From: Lentisphaerales bacterium
GTDB taxonomy: Bacteria; Verrucomicrobiota; Lentisphaeria; Lentisphaerales; Lentisphaeraceae
Length of the DNA stretch: 64,000 nt
Direction of reading: 5' to 3'
NCBI GenBank assembly: GCA_022446985.1
Contig: JAKVBD010000020.1
Location: 1-64,000 of the forward strand
Shown: piece by piece, positions 1 to 9,298 of the stretch
How the letters are laid out: each line of letters begins with the position of its first letter
Numbering within the stretch: position 1 is the stretch's first letter
The notes under the pieces: model-generated
Databases searched by the model: none
What the model saw: only the letters and a program-made list of their open reading frames with translations
Told to the model about the DNA's origin: nothing
Made by a program: the position numbers and the translations under genes

Positions 1-806
1 TTGGATGTTTTCCAATCCTTTTTACTGAAAGTGATGACCTGCAGATCAAATTCTTGAAGTGCAGCATTTTCCTGTTCAATGAGTTGAGCTATTTCTTTTT
101 TAGCTGCTTCACTTTCGGTGAGATCCCATTTTTCATGGATAATTGAGATTTTCATTTTTGAATGCATATACTGTCGGAACTCCTCCAGTTTGACATCATC
201 GCCAACCAATTTAAGAATATGCTTCATAAAATCAGGTCTATACGGATGCCGTTCAGTCTGTGACTAACGTCCAAAAGTTGAGTGTTTGTATTCTGTCGGA
301 TCATGACATATTTTTGCCCGAACCGGATTCATTTCGATGTACTGTAAGCAACTCCAAAGGTAGACATCTGACTGAATAAGTTGACATTGAAAACGGTCTT
401 GCCAGAGAGCGCCTTGTCTTTTGTAAGGTCTGGACTTATTAAACCATTTTGAAAAAGTCATTTGCACTTCACGCATGAACTCGCTGAAATTATTTGAGTG
501 CTTGATTAAATCCCGAATACGCCAGTCAGTTTCATTCAGTTCCTTTTTTGCATTGTGAAATTTCTTGTAAGCTTTTACTGCCTGCTTTGGCGTCAACTTA
601 TCCGGATGACAATAAATCAACATGTGAAATTGATTGCCCATAATAACTAAGCTTATCAGGTCGATATTGTAGTTTAAAAGATGTCTCTCAAGTATCCTTT
701 GAAAAGCCTCTTTCTCAGTATCATTAAGCGGAAGCTCTCCATAGTTCATAGCGACAGTGTGATTATATGCGTGAAGATAAACCCCTTCATTTCGAGGCTT
801 ATACAA
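1..806 (-). pseudogene. REP-associated (Y1/RAYT-type) transposase, interrupted by TAG, runs off window edge
   Basis: Residues 1-180 match the single-strand DNA transposase Y1_Tnp/RAYT fold: a start of the type 'YLHAYNHTV', a metal-binding strand 'MGNQFHMLI', and the C-terminal block 'YIEMNPVRAKI...YKHSTFGR'. The frame then hits TAG (264-266), where relatives usually continue 'STFGRW'. Immediately after it the same frame goes on open with 'SQTERHPYRPDF' and at least 80 further codons to base 1, so one TGG-to-TAG change explains the break. The HUH motif is also altered: the first His of H-x-H is Gln. These genes are normally domesticated single-copy transposases. The call as an interrupted gene is strong; activity is doubtful. 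Confidence 0.8.
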
Positions 807-1031
807 TTCCCTTTATGTTCTCATAAAAATTTGCCCTTATTTATGCTGCATAATTGTACAAAAGCGTACTAAATAAATCAATATCTTATGTTTTGGCTTT
901 GTCTTCGTGATCATGAATTTTTTACTTATGTAAAAGAGTCAGTTTTTCTTTATAATTGCTGCGAGATTATTTCGCATATTGCGAATATTTATATGTGTTC
1001 ATTATTTTGAAATAAAAATAAAGGTGTATAT

Positions 1032-3467
1032 ATGCGTTGGCTATTAATCTTATTTATGTCCTTATCTTTGGGGGCGGCAGAGCAGGAGTTTACTTTTGAA
1101 TACGGCAGTAGTCGTTATTTTATAGCTGCTGAGTTGTGGAGTAATCCTATGGAAGGCTTCAAACTGCAAAATGGCAGAGTGGAAACTGTATTGCCTCGAA
1201 CAGGAAGCAGTATTCATTCTTTAACTCACCAATTGGGAGATGGTGATGGCTCTTTTGAAATCCAAGCTGAGATTGGTTCATTGGAAGGGACTTTGAAGTC
1301 TACTGGTTTTAGCATTGGTGTTAAAAGTGAGCTTGGAGATTACCGCAGTTCGCTTCTTTTTGGCCGTGGGGTAAATGCCGGAATTGACGGTGATGGGAAT
1401 CTTTTTATTAAGGACTCTAAAGCAGCAGTAAAATTTGCTAAGGTCAATTCTGTAAAGTTAAAGTTGTCAGGTAAGACTAGCAATGGCAAGACTGAGTTGA
1501 CTTTAACTGCAGTTGGTGACAGTGGAGCATTAGGCAAAGTCAGTAAAACTGTAACAGGGAATCTTGCTGGTAACATCGCGTTTGCCAATGCTTTTACCAG
1601 CGATAAAGGGGCTCCGGGTAAAGTCTGGCTTGATAATTGGATCATCAAGGGCGATAAAGTTTTGGAAAATTCCAAGCAGACTTTTGGCCCTATTCTTTGG
1701 ACTCAGTATACCTTGAGTCGTGAGGTCGTCAAAATGGTAGCTCTGATAGCTCCAATTGGTGCTTTGGATTCTCAAGAAGCTGCTCTTCAGGTTTATGAAA
1801 ATGGTCGTTATATAACGAAGGCAATTGCGGCTATTCATCCGCAGTCAAGAACGGCAGAGTTCCGTCTTGAAAATTGGGATGATTCAAAAGATCAAAACTA
1901 TAGAGTTGTCTACAACTTTGAAGGAAAAGATCATACTTGGGAAGGAACAATTCGCAAAGACCCTATTGGTAAGGATCTAACTGTTGCAGGTTTTACCGGT
2001 AATAAAGATTATGCATTCCCGAATGAGAAGATTGCAGAGAATGTTGCGATTCAGAATCCGGATGTACTTTTCTTCTCAGGAGATCAAATTTATGAAGGCG
2101 TTGGAGGTTATGGTATTATCCGTGAACCTGGCGACCCTTCACTTGTTAACTACCTAAGAAAATATTATCTGTTTGGTTGGGCTTTCAGAGATCTTATGAA
2201 AGACCGCCCATCAATCATTCTACCGGATGACCATGATGTTTATCACGGAAATATTTGGGGCGCTGGCGGTAAGGAAGTTATCGGTGGCTATAAGAATCAC
2301 TCAAAAGGTGGATATGCACAATACGCAGATTTTGTAAATACTGTTCATCGCACGCAGGTATCACATCATCCAGACGCTCATGATCCAACACCGCTTTTGA
2401 GAAATATTTCAGTTTATCATGGTGATATGGTTTATGGTCGCGTCAGTTTTGCGATTATTGCCGACCGTATGTTTAAGACAGGCCCAGAAGATTTGGTAAA
2501 TACCTGGGAAGGACGCCCGGATCACATGGTAGATAAAAATTACGATGTTTCTAAACTTGATCATCCCAAGGCTAAGCTTCTCGGCGAGCGGCAGCTTAAG
2601 TTTCTGGAAGAGTGGGGACAAGACTGGAAAGGTGCCGATATGAAGTGTGTTCTTTCTGCAACAATTTTTGCTAATCTAGCCAATTATCATGGATCGAACC
2701 AAATGTATATTCATGCAGACCTTGACTCAAATGGTTGGCCACAGACTGGCAGGAATAAAGCTCTGGATGTTATCCGTCGTGCTTATGGTTTTATGTATGC
2801 CGGAGATCAGCACTTATCTTCTATAATTCTTCATGGTATCGATGAGTTTGGCGATGCTGGTTTTTCGTTTTGTGTACCATCAATTGCAGCCGGTTACCCA
2901 AGATCATGGAGGCCGGATAAAGAAGGTCGTCAAGTAAAGAACCGTATCGATAATCTAGCGAATACTGGTGATTATGAAGAAGGTTTTGGAAATAAGGTTT
3001 CAGTCTATGCGATAGGAAACCCTGAAAAGAAGAACCGTAAGCCTGTTTTAGAAAGGCTTCACGATAAGGCATCCGGTCATGGCCTGGTCACATTTAAAAG
3101 GGCGTCCGGTGAAATAAAGATGGAATGTTTTAAACTTCTTTTCGACGCCGAAAAAGCGGTTGCTGATGATCAGTTTCCTGGGTGGCCAAGAACGATTAAT
3201 ATGATGCAGAATTATTCTCGTAAGGCTTTGGGAACTCTTCCTGAATTTTCAGTGAACGGGGTTTCAAAACCCGTCTTTCAAGTGATTGATGAGAGTAATA
3301 GAGAGGTGCTTTACACGGTGAGAAATGTTAGCAATAAGTTTACACCTAAAGTCTTCAAGAAAGGCGCATCTTACACGGTAGTTGTGAGTGAGCCCGATGC
3401 AGGCAAGAGTCAAACATTTACTGGAGTAAAAGCTTCAGGAGAAAAAGTGCAAGTAAATCTCAAGTAG
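1032..3467 (+). CDS. Secreted PhoD-like metallophosphatase with N-terminal beta-sandwich domain
   Basis: This is an 811-residue exported protein. A signal peptide occupies about residues 1-16, and residues 20-210 look like a LamG/concanavalin-like domain. The PhoD-type phosphatase core follows, with GDQIYE around D351, PDDHDVYHGN at 398-407 and AGDQHLSS around D592, the metal ligands expected of this family. PhoD enzymes hydrolyse phosphodiesters or phosphomonoesters outside the cytoplasm with Ca/Fe centres, so a role in phosphate scavenging is likely, but the substrate is not known. A short C-terminal domain (about residues 730-811) may be another beta module. The start follows a GGTG-containing leader and the gene stands alone, closed by a strong terminator. 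Confidence 0.85.
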   Translation: MRWLLILFMSLSLGAAEQEFTFEYGSSRYFIAAELWSNPMEGFKLQNGRVETVLPRTGSSIHSLTHQLGDGDGSFEIQAEIGSLEGTLKSTGFSIGVKSELGDYRSSLLFGRGVNAGIDGDGNLFIKDSKAAVKFAKVNSVKLKLSGKTSNGKTELTLTAVGDSGALGKVSKTVTGNLAGNIAFANAFTSDKGAPGKVWLDNWIIKGDKVLENSKQTFGPILWTQYTLSREVVKMVALIAPIGALDSQEAALQVYENGRYITKAIAAIHPQSRTAEFRLENWDDSKDQNYRVVYNFEGKDHTWEGTIRKDPIGKDLTVAGFTGNKDYAFPNEKIAENVAIQNPDVLFFSGDQIYEGVGGYGIIREPGDPSLVNYLRKYYLFGWAFRDLMKDRPSIILPDDHDVYHGNIWGAGGKEVIGGYKNHSKGGYAQYADFVNTVHRTQVSHHPDAHDPTPLLRNISVYHGDMVYGRVSFAIIADRMFKTGPEDLVNTWEGRPDHMVDKNYDVSKLDHPKAKLLGERQLKFLEEWGQDWKGADMKCVLSATIFANLANYHGSNQMYIHADLDSNGWPQTGRNKALDVIRRAYGFMYAGDQHLSSIILHGIDEFGDAGFSFCVPSIAAGYPRSWRPDKEGRQVKNRIDNLANTGDYEEGFGNKVSVYAIGNPEKKNRKPVLERLHDKASGHGLVTFKRASGEIKMECFKLLFDAEKAVADDQFPGWPRTINMMQNYSRKALGTLPEFSVNGVSKPVFQVIDESNREVLYTVRNVSNKFTPKVFKKGASYTVVVSEPDAGKSQTFTGVKASGEKVQVNLK

Positions 3468-3477
3468 AGAATTTTCA

Positions 3478-3503
3478 GGGGGCTCTGCTTCAGAGCCCTT
3501 TTT
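3478..3503 (+). terminator. Intrinsic terminator after the PhoD-like gene
   Basis: An 8-bp GC-rich stem (GGGCTCTG 3480-3487 pairing with CAGAGCCC 3491-3498) has a CTT loop and is followed by TTTTT. It ends inside the last codons of the convergent batD-batE gene, so the two transcription units abut. Confidence 0.85.
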
Positions 3504-5838
3504 ACCAGACTTTATAGGTGTCTTTTAAGTGCAGCCAAAGGGCACTTTCGTTGACAATGACTTTAAGGTAGTCGCCTTCTTGCTGTTGAGCGATAACTAT
3601 GTCGCCTTTGGGAAGAGTTTTATCGACGACAGCTCCAGCTTCCGGCTTTTGTAAAAGGCTGGTATCGTGTTTTATCAGATACTGACCGGATTTATAGCGC
3701 TTGTTGCTTTGAGAAGCGTAAATCAACAGGCATAAACACACTACAGCTCCACCCCATGTTGCAGTCCAGCGTTTTCCTGGAACTTTCCTCCAGAGTTGGA
3801 TCGTCATAATTCCCCAAAAAAGAATCCAGGTTGCAATGGCCACTTTGAGCCACTGATCTGGGCGCATTCTATCTTTTATGGCAAAAAGCTCCTGTTCCCT
3901 GGAGATCTTCATGATTTTGAGGGTGGCGTTCAATGCAGATCTTATTTGGCTATTTGCAGGGGAGAGTCTTGAGGCTGTTTCATATGAAGCTAAGGCTGCA
4001 GAGTAATTTTCCTGCATGAAGTAACAATTGCCAAGATTAGCATGCAGTGAAGCGTCGTCCTGTTCTGTCGACAATTCCTGACAGAAGGCTTCGGCAGCGG
4101 CCTCATACTGTGCCGTACGGTACAGTTCAAAAGCGGTTTGACTTTGGGCCTTTAAGAAAGCCGGGGAAAAAGAGAGGAGAATCACGGTTAGTTTAGCCAG
4201 TTTGGCAGTGATTGTTTTAAGGTTATTGCTAATTGTTGAAGTTGGCAGGAATTCCGAGTGAGAGACTTGTTGAAGCATTTTTGCCAGCTCTTTGTCCTCA
4301 AGGTGGTCGATGAGTTCATCTGCTGTTGTTCCTTGAGGCAGATTATTGTACTCGGCCAGTAAAGGCAGCACTTGGGAATTCACCAGGCTTTGATCCTGGT
4401 TTTGATCAATAGTCTTACATAGATTACGAATTTCTTTAATCAGTGAAGCACGCTTTTTGCCGGTTTTAGCTTTTTTAGTTTGATCGCGATTCAGGGTGAG
4501 GTATAGACCCAGAAAAAGTAGAGGGAAAGTGAAAACTGCGATATACCAAAGGGGGGAGATATTGAAAAGCAGTGGGCGGCTTACCTGAGAGTTTAGGGAT
4601 ACCAGAGGCGGCATGTATTCTGAATTATTGCTTGTCGGTAGGGGTATCTCCATCTGCTGTGCCGGGTCAACGACTGGTTTTTGGATTTTTAGAGCGCTCC
4701 CGGTGATTTTAATATCTGCTTTTACTGGATGCTCGACAAATTTTTCGAGTTCATGGTCAAAGGTTCCGAAGACAAGTTCTGGGATTTTTGCTTTGGGATG
4801 AAGAGCACGCATGGCATACTTTATAGTGGCAGGGTTACTGTCGGTATTTATGTCCGGTCTGGGCTCTATTTCGAAGCCGGGGATTTCTAGATTTGGCGCA
4901 CTAAGGCGGGTTTTGTCGCCGCCACTTCCTTTAACACTGATGATCAATTCAAAAGTGTGGCCGGTTTTCGTCTGAGGTTTGCTTGTTTTGGCGGAGACCT
5001 GCCATTTACCAGTCAGATCGAGGAAGTTCATATTGGCCGGAGGAGCGGGTATGGGAATAATATTCAAAGGCTGAGTTTTGTTGAATTCGACTTCCTTACT
5101 GCGGTTACGAGGCAGGCCTGGGGTTCTCTGAATAGCGATGACATTATGTTCGATCCTAAAGTTGTAGTGGCCGCTTTTTACGGGTGACATTGTGTAGCGG
5201 TAAGTACGCGTTCTATAAGGAACATTATCAATGACTCTTGAGCTGTCGAACTCTTTAAAATAGATGTAGCGATTCAGGTCTTGATCTTGAACCTGTAAGT
5301 TTAAGTTCTCCGCTTTTATACTTGGTCGATAATCATTGAATGTGTTGCGGTCCAGGTAGCGCCAGGTACCGAGGACACTGACTTCATAGTCTACAGTGAA
5401 GGACTGTCCGGTATAGATCTTTTCAGGTAACTCTTCTTTACCGTTATAGAGGATCCTGGTTTGGATAACTTCATTGTTACCTGTATTAATTTTAGCAGGC
5501 CAGGCTTTGAATGTTCGCTCTTTACATTTGTAGATTTTGCCATCGAGAGTGACTTCAAGAGCAGGTATGGTAATGCTGCCGGATTTTTTTACCAGGAAGT
5601 TTAAAGTGACGCTGCTTTCGCGGTAATTATTGATAATTTGCTGACCACGCGAAGCTCCGCGATAAGAGAGCGCATCTACTTTGGGAAAGTTTTTGTGGAA
5701 ATCGACACTTCTTTTCGCAGTAAATTTTAAGGCGATGTTATCACCTTCCATAACCAGTGCCGGTGAAATTTCATACTTATAAAATTCCTGAGCAAGTAAG
5801 CTGTTAGTAAAGATGACAAGAAATAGAAGCAAGCGCAT
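3502..5838 (-). CDS. BatD-BatE fusion protein (aerotolerance operon)
   Basis: This 778-residue protein joins two Bat proteins usually encoded separately. Residues 1-17 are a signal peptide. Residues 18 to about 420 are BatD-like beta domains, starting 'EISPALVMEGDNIALKF'. A membrane segment follows near 430-450 ('WYIAVFTFPLLFLGLYL'). Next come a cytoplasmic linker, a second membrane or signal-like segment, TPR units around 570-640 ('LHANLGNCYFMQENYSAAL'), two more membrane helices and a terminal SH3-like domain, typical of BatE. Its ATG overlaps the stop of the batB-batC gene as TAATG, implying translational coupling. Bat systems are linked to aerotolerance and envelope stress, but the biochemical role is unsettled. 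Confidence 0.8.
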   Translation of the reverse strand: MRLLLFLVIFTNSLLAQEFYKYEISPALVMEGDNIALKFTAKRSVDFHKNFPKVDALSYRGASRGQQIINNYRESSVTLNFLVKKSGSITIPALEVTLDGKIYKCKERTFKAWPAKINTGNNEVIQTRILYNGKEELPEKIYTGQSFTVDYEVSVLGTWRYLDRNTFNDYRPSIKAENLNLQVQDQDLNRYIYFKEFDSSRVIDNVPYRTRTYRYTMSPVKSGHYNFRIEHNVIAIQRTPGLPRNRSKEVEFNKTQPLNIIPIPAPPANMNFLDLTGKWQVSAKTSKPQTKTGHTFELIISVKGSGGDKTRLSAPNLEIPGFEIEPRPDINTDSNPATIKYAMRALHPKAKIPELVFGTFDHELEKFVEHPVKADIKITGSALKIQKPVVDPAQQMEIPLPTSNNSEYMPPLVSLNSQVSRPLLFNISPLWYIAVFTFPLLFLGLYLTLNRDQTKKAKTGKKRASLIKEIRNLCKTIDQNQDQSLVNSQVLPLLAEYNNLPQGTTADELIDHLEDKELAKMLQQVSHSEFLPTSTISNNLKTITAKLAKLTVILLSFSPAFLKAQSQTAFELYRTAQYEAAAEAFCQELSTEQDDASLHANLGNCYFMQENYSAALASYETASRLSPANSQIRSALNATLKIMKISREQELFAIKDRMRPDQWLKVAIATWILFWGIMTIQLWRKVPGKRWTATWGGAVVCLCLLIYASQSNKRYKSGQYLIKHDTSLLQKPEAGAVVDKTLPKGDIVIAQQQEGDYLKVIVNESALWLHLKDTYKVW

Positions 5839-8267
5839 TATTTATTTTCCCCCGGCTCAACGTATATGCCTTTCCTCATGAGTTCCTTTTCCATTTGTTC
5901 AGCTCTTTTCTGGCGAATGTACTCTCTGACTTTTTTCTCAGTATCGCCCATTTTTCTTAATAGAGCTTCAGCTTCTCTGACTTTGGCATCTTTTTGCTCT
6001 TTTGCCTGTTGTTTTGCAGACTGTTGTTGATTCTTTTTAAAGTCGCCTTTTTGTTGTTCGGCATTCAGTTTTTCATCTTCTGACTTTTCTTCATCGCGCT
6101 TGCCGTCTTCACTTTTTGATTCCTGCTGGTCGTCTTGTTTTCCTTGCTTCTGTTGATCCTGATTTTGCTGGTCTTGATTCTTCTGGTCCTGGTTTTGCTG
6201 ATCCTGATTCTTTTGGTCCTGGTTTTGCTGGTCCTGATTCTTTTGATCTTCGCCTTCTTTGTTTTGATCGCCTTGATCCTGATTGTCACCTTGTTGATCA
6301 TTTTGTTGGTTATTTTGATCTTGAGGCTGGTCGGGGTTTCCACCGAGTAAGCGGTAGGCTTCGGCTATATCTTTTTCAGTTTGTTGGAGCAGTTGTTGAT
6401 CATTTAAAACAGTTGAAAGAGAAGCCGTAGACTTTGTCAGCAGTTGACTGACATGCATATAGAGTTGTTGATGTTGTTGTGATTCCAGTTCTAAGGCTTT
6501 TTCTTTGGCTTTGTTGACAAATTCATCTGACTTCTTGAGGCTCTCTGCCAATTTATCAATGAGGACTTTGCGCTCTTTGAGTTCACGTACTTCCAGAAGA
6601 GCTTTGCCACAGTTTTGGGCCGCTTGTTGATGGAAGTTTTTCATTTCTTTCGCCAGTTCTGCATCTTCCAAATGGAGGTAGGTCAATTGAAGGTTGCGCA
6701 TGGATTTTTGATCTGCCGGCAAGATACTTAAAGACTGTCGGTAGCCAGCCAGAGCTTCGTTTAAATGAGAAATGGCAGTATCGGGATCCTGAAGATAAAT
6801 TTTACGGGCTTCCCGGTGAAATAAGGCCGCTCTGTTGTGAATTGCCGATGCCTGTAATTTGTTATTTTTATCGGGTATGGAGCTCGCTGTAGCGTAAGCT
6901 TGGGCAGCTCTGTCAAAAAGGGTTGGCTGGGGAGTTTCTCCTTCTTGAGGTGGGGCTTGCTGTGGAGGTGAGGGTGCTATGTTGTGCTGCTTTGCCAGGT
7001 TTAAGCCAAGATTATACCAAGAAAGGAATTTGATGTTTTCCTCAAGAGTTTCACTTTCTGTTTCTGCTTGCAGTTTTAATTCTTCGTTACGCAGTTTATT
7101 CAGCACGATTTGTTGTTTCTCAGATATTTGCGGCTCCTGTGGGGACATGTGGCCGTGAGGTGCTGTGACTTGTGGCTGAGTAGGAAGGGCCTGACCAAGC
7201 AGTGTCTGTGTTAGGAATACCAGAGAAATTGTCGATATGGCGATGGTTTTATTGCGGCGTTCACCCAAAAACATACGAACCATGAGTAGTACTATAGCGA
7301 CTAATAGGAACGGTTGGTAGATTTCACGAGGTTTACGGATAACTTCTTTCTCTCCCTGACCGGTTTTCATGTTGTTTATATGAGCGACGATTTGGCTTAG
7401 CTGTTGACCAGAATAACCATCTGGATAAAATGGCAGGTAAATTCCGCCGGTTTTATCTGCTACATCCTTCAAGATTTTAGAGTCTGCCTGAGACGTCAAT
7501 AATTGTCCTTGTTTGTCTCTGAGTGGCCGGCCTTTACTGTCGCGGACAGAACCGGCTTTGCGTTCATCTCCGGTTTGTACGGTAATGACCTTAATGTTTT
7601 TCTCTTTCATTTTTTCTGAGGCAGCGGTATAATCGCCGCCTATTTCTTCGCCATCTGAAATGAGAATAATGGCTTTATGTGGAGCTCCTTCGGAGTATTC
7701 TGTGAGGGCCTGGTCCAAGGCAATTTCGATATTTGTACCACCGAGTGGAATTTTGTCAGAGCTCATATCGTCAAGCGCAGCTTCAAAACTATAAGTATCT
7801 GAGGTCATTGGGCATTCGGTAAATGCCAGACCCGAAAAGGCCATAAGCCCAAAGCGGTCTGCAGGCAAAGCTTTGAGGAGTTTTGATGTAAGGCTCTTGC
7901 CATACTTTAAGCGTGAATCGCCATAAGCATCGACGACATTCATACTGTTAGAAACATCGAATAGAATCATAATGTCACGTGTGGATTGCTGACGTTCCTC
8001 GATATCTATGCCACTAAAAGGGCGGAGAAGAGCAAACGCTAAAAATAACCAGGCTGCGGTAAAGAGTATGTTTCGCCAAATTCTTTTGACGCCACAGGAG
8101 GTGGATGCAAGCTTTTCTGCCATGTCACTTTCCAGCAATTGGTTCAAAGTTTTGCGGCGTTTTTTCTCTGACCAAATACAGCACAAGGCCACGATGATCA
8201 AAACTATGAGAGATAAAGGCCACCAGGAAGTATTTACAAATTCTATCATCAGGGAATCCTCAGCCAA
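5838..8267 (-). CDS. BatB-BatC fusion: VWA domain, TPR repeats, Q/N/D/K-rich tail
   Basis: This 809-residue protein starts with two N-terminal membrane helices and a von Willebrand A domain whose metal site is 'DVSNSM' (DxSxS). A third helix sits near 315-335 and a signal-like segment near 355. TPR-type helices (about 395-600) resemble BatC. A 60-residue tract made of repeated NQDQ(K/Q) units follows, and then a charged coiled-coil tail. The VWA half matches BatB and the TPR half BatC. It overlaps batA by 19 bases upstream and is coupled to batD-batE downstream. The repeat tract is encoded by near-identical 30-base units and is a likely site of length variation. Confidence 0.82.
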   Translation of the reverse strand: MAEDSLMIEFVNTSWWPLSLIVLIIVALCCIWSEKKRRKTLNQLLESDMAEKLASTSCGVKRIWRNILFTAAWLFLAFALLRPFSGIDIEERQQSTRDIMILFDVSNSMNVVDAYGDSRLKYGKSLTSKLLKALPADRFGLMAFSGLAFTECPMTSDTYSFEAALDDMSSDKIPLGGTNIEIALDQALTEYSEGAPHKAIILISDGEEIGGDYTAASEKMKEKNIKVITVQTGDERKAGSVRDSKGRPLRDKQGQLLTSQADSKILKDVADKTGGIYLPFYPDGYSGQQLSQIVAHINNMKTGQGEKEVIRKPREIYQPFLLVAIVLLMVRMFLGERRNKTIAISTISLVFLTQTLLGQALPTQPQVTAPHGHMSPQEPQISEKQQIVLNKLRNEELKLQAETESETLEENIKFLSWYNLGLNLAKQHNIAPSPPQQAPPQEGETPQPTLFDRAAQAYATASSIPDKNNKLQASAIHNRAALFHREARKIYLQDPDTAISHLNEALAGYRQSLSILPADQKSMRNLQLTYLHLEDAELAKEMKNFHQQAAQNCGKALLEVRELKERKVLIDKLAESLKKSDEFVNKAKEKALELESQQHQQLYMHVSQLLTKSTASLSTVLNDQQLLQQTEKDIAEAYRLLGGNPDQPQDQNNQQNDQQGDNQDQGDQNKEGEDQKNQDQQNQDQKNQDQQNQDQKNQDQQNQDQQKQGKQDDQQESKSEDGKRDEEKSEDEKLNAEQQKGDFKKNQQQSAKQQAKEQKDAKVREAEALLRKMGDTEKKVREYIRQKRAEQMEKELMRKGIYVEPGENK
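6150..6260 (-). repeat. 30-base minisatellite inside batB-batC
   Basis: Tandem copies of a 30-base unit (on the plus strand like 'tggtcctggttttgctggtc' and continuing) encode the repeated peptide NQDQQNQDQK. The copies differ by only a few bases (cct/cttg, ggtcc/gatcc), so they are recent duplications rather than simple codon bias. A strongly acidic/Gln linker is the protein outcome. Confidence 0.75.
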
Positions 8268-9298
8268 ACAGTTTTGTTGAGTAAGAAAGCCAAGCCAATC
8301 ATTGCGATACCTGTGTATAGCAGGGCCGGGAAAAGATCTTTGTAATTCATGTGTCGAGGTTGTCTGAACTCGACTTTTTCAAGTTTATCGATAGCATCCA
8401 TAACTTCTGTAAAACTTTCGCGGTCTTCAACATGAAAATACTGGCCTTTGGTGAGTTCTGCCAATTTTTGCATAAGCTCTTCGTCGAATTGATAGGCGGC
8501 CTGGGTGAGTGTGGAATTATTGAAAAATGGGTGTCGAGAGATTTTAACGGCATTTGGACTACCAATACCCACTGTGTGGATTATGATGTTAAACTCAGAC
8601 GCAAGTTCCGCGGCTTGTATAGGCGTCAACTGCTGGTCTTCGTTGTTAGCACCATCGGTAAATAAGATAATGACGCGGCGTTTGGCATTTGAGTTTTTTA
8701 GACGCTGGATGGCACTGGCAAGTGGAGCGGCTATACCAGTTCCGCCACGGAATTCACCGAGCATATTCACGTTGACTTCTTCGATGCGGTTACTGAGAAG
8801 TTTTTTGTCTATTGTTAAAGGAGGCAATTGGTATGGCTGACTGGCAAAAACAAAAACACCCAAACGGTCATGAGGTCGCTTGTCAATAAAACGCTTGAGT
8901 TCTTCTTTAGCGATGTCTATTCTGGATTTTAAATCACCGTCATTAATCTGTTTGGCGATAGCATTGAATGAGTCATTTTTCTTGGGGTCGAAGTACTCCA
9001 TACTGCCAGAGACATCCAGACAAAGAGCGATGTCAATGCCGTTGTTGATATCTAAAATAACTTCTTTGCCACTTTGAGGGCGGGCGAGTGCAACAATGAG
9101 AATAACAATTCCGATAAATTCCAAGAGGATCGGGAAACCAAGGATTCCAAGTTTTGGTTTGTATGTCCCTTTTTCGCCACTGAAGTGATCGACGCTTGAA
9201 ACGATGATTGATGGTGGCTTACGGTAAAGTTGAATGATGAAAGTAATAATTGCCGGAATGAGGAGAAGCAGCAACCATGGGTTAATAAATCTGAACAT
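8249..9298 (-). CDS. batA: BatA-like VWA membrane protein
   Basis: The protein has 349 residues with membrane helices near the N terminus ('PWLLLLLIPAIITFII' and a second at about 50-70) and one at the C terminus. Between them lies a von Willebrand A domain with the metal-ion site 'CLDVSGSM' and the later Thr/Asp elements 'GGTGIA' and 'FTDGANNED'. This order (two N-terminal helices, VWA, C-terminal helix) is that of BatA. Its ATG shares one base with the stop of the upstream gene (TAATG), and its 3' end overlaps batB-batC by 19 bases. Confidence 0.85.
   Translation of the reverse strand: MFRFINPWLLLLLIPAIITFIIQLYRKPPSIIVSSVDHFSGEKGTYKPKLGILGFPILLEFIGIVILIVALARPQSGKEVILDINNGIDIALCLDVSGSMEYFDPKKNDSFNAIAKQINDGDLKSRIDIAKEELKRFIDKRPHDRLGVFVFASQPYQLPPLTIDKKLLSNRIEEVNVNMLGEFRGGTGIAAPLASAIQRLKNSNAKRRVIILFTDGANNEDQQLTPIQAAELASEFNIIIHTVGIGSPNAVKISRHPFFNNSTLTQAAYQFDEELMQKLAELTKGQYFHVEDRESFTEVMDAIDKLEKVEFRQPRHMNYKDLFPALLYTGIAMIGLAFLLNKTVWLRIP

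Noticed and set aside
6135-6350. Plus-strand frame encoding a Leu/Ile/Val-rich 'membrane' peptide
   Set aside because: It is the antisense of the Gln/Asn/Asp repeat tract in batB-batC; the hydrophobic pattern follows from codon complementarity.
6116-6430. Plus-strand Gly/Asp/Phe repeat frame
   Set aside because: It is another frame of the same minisatellite, with no ribosome-binding site.
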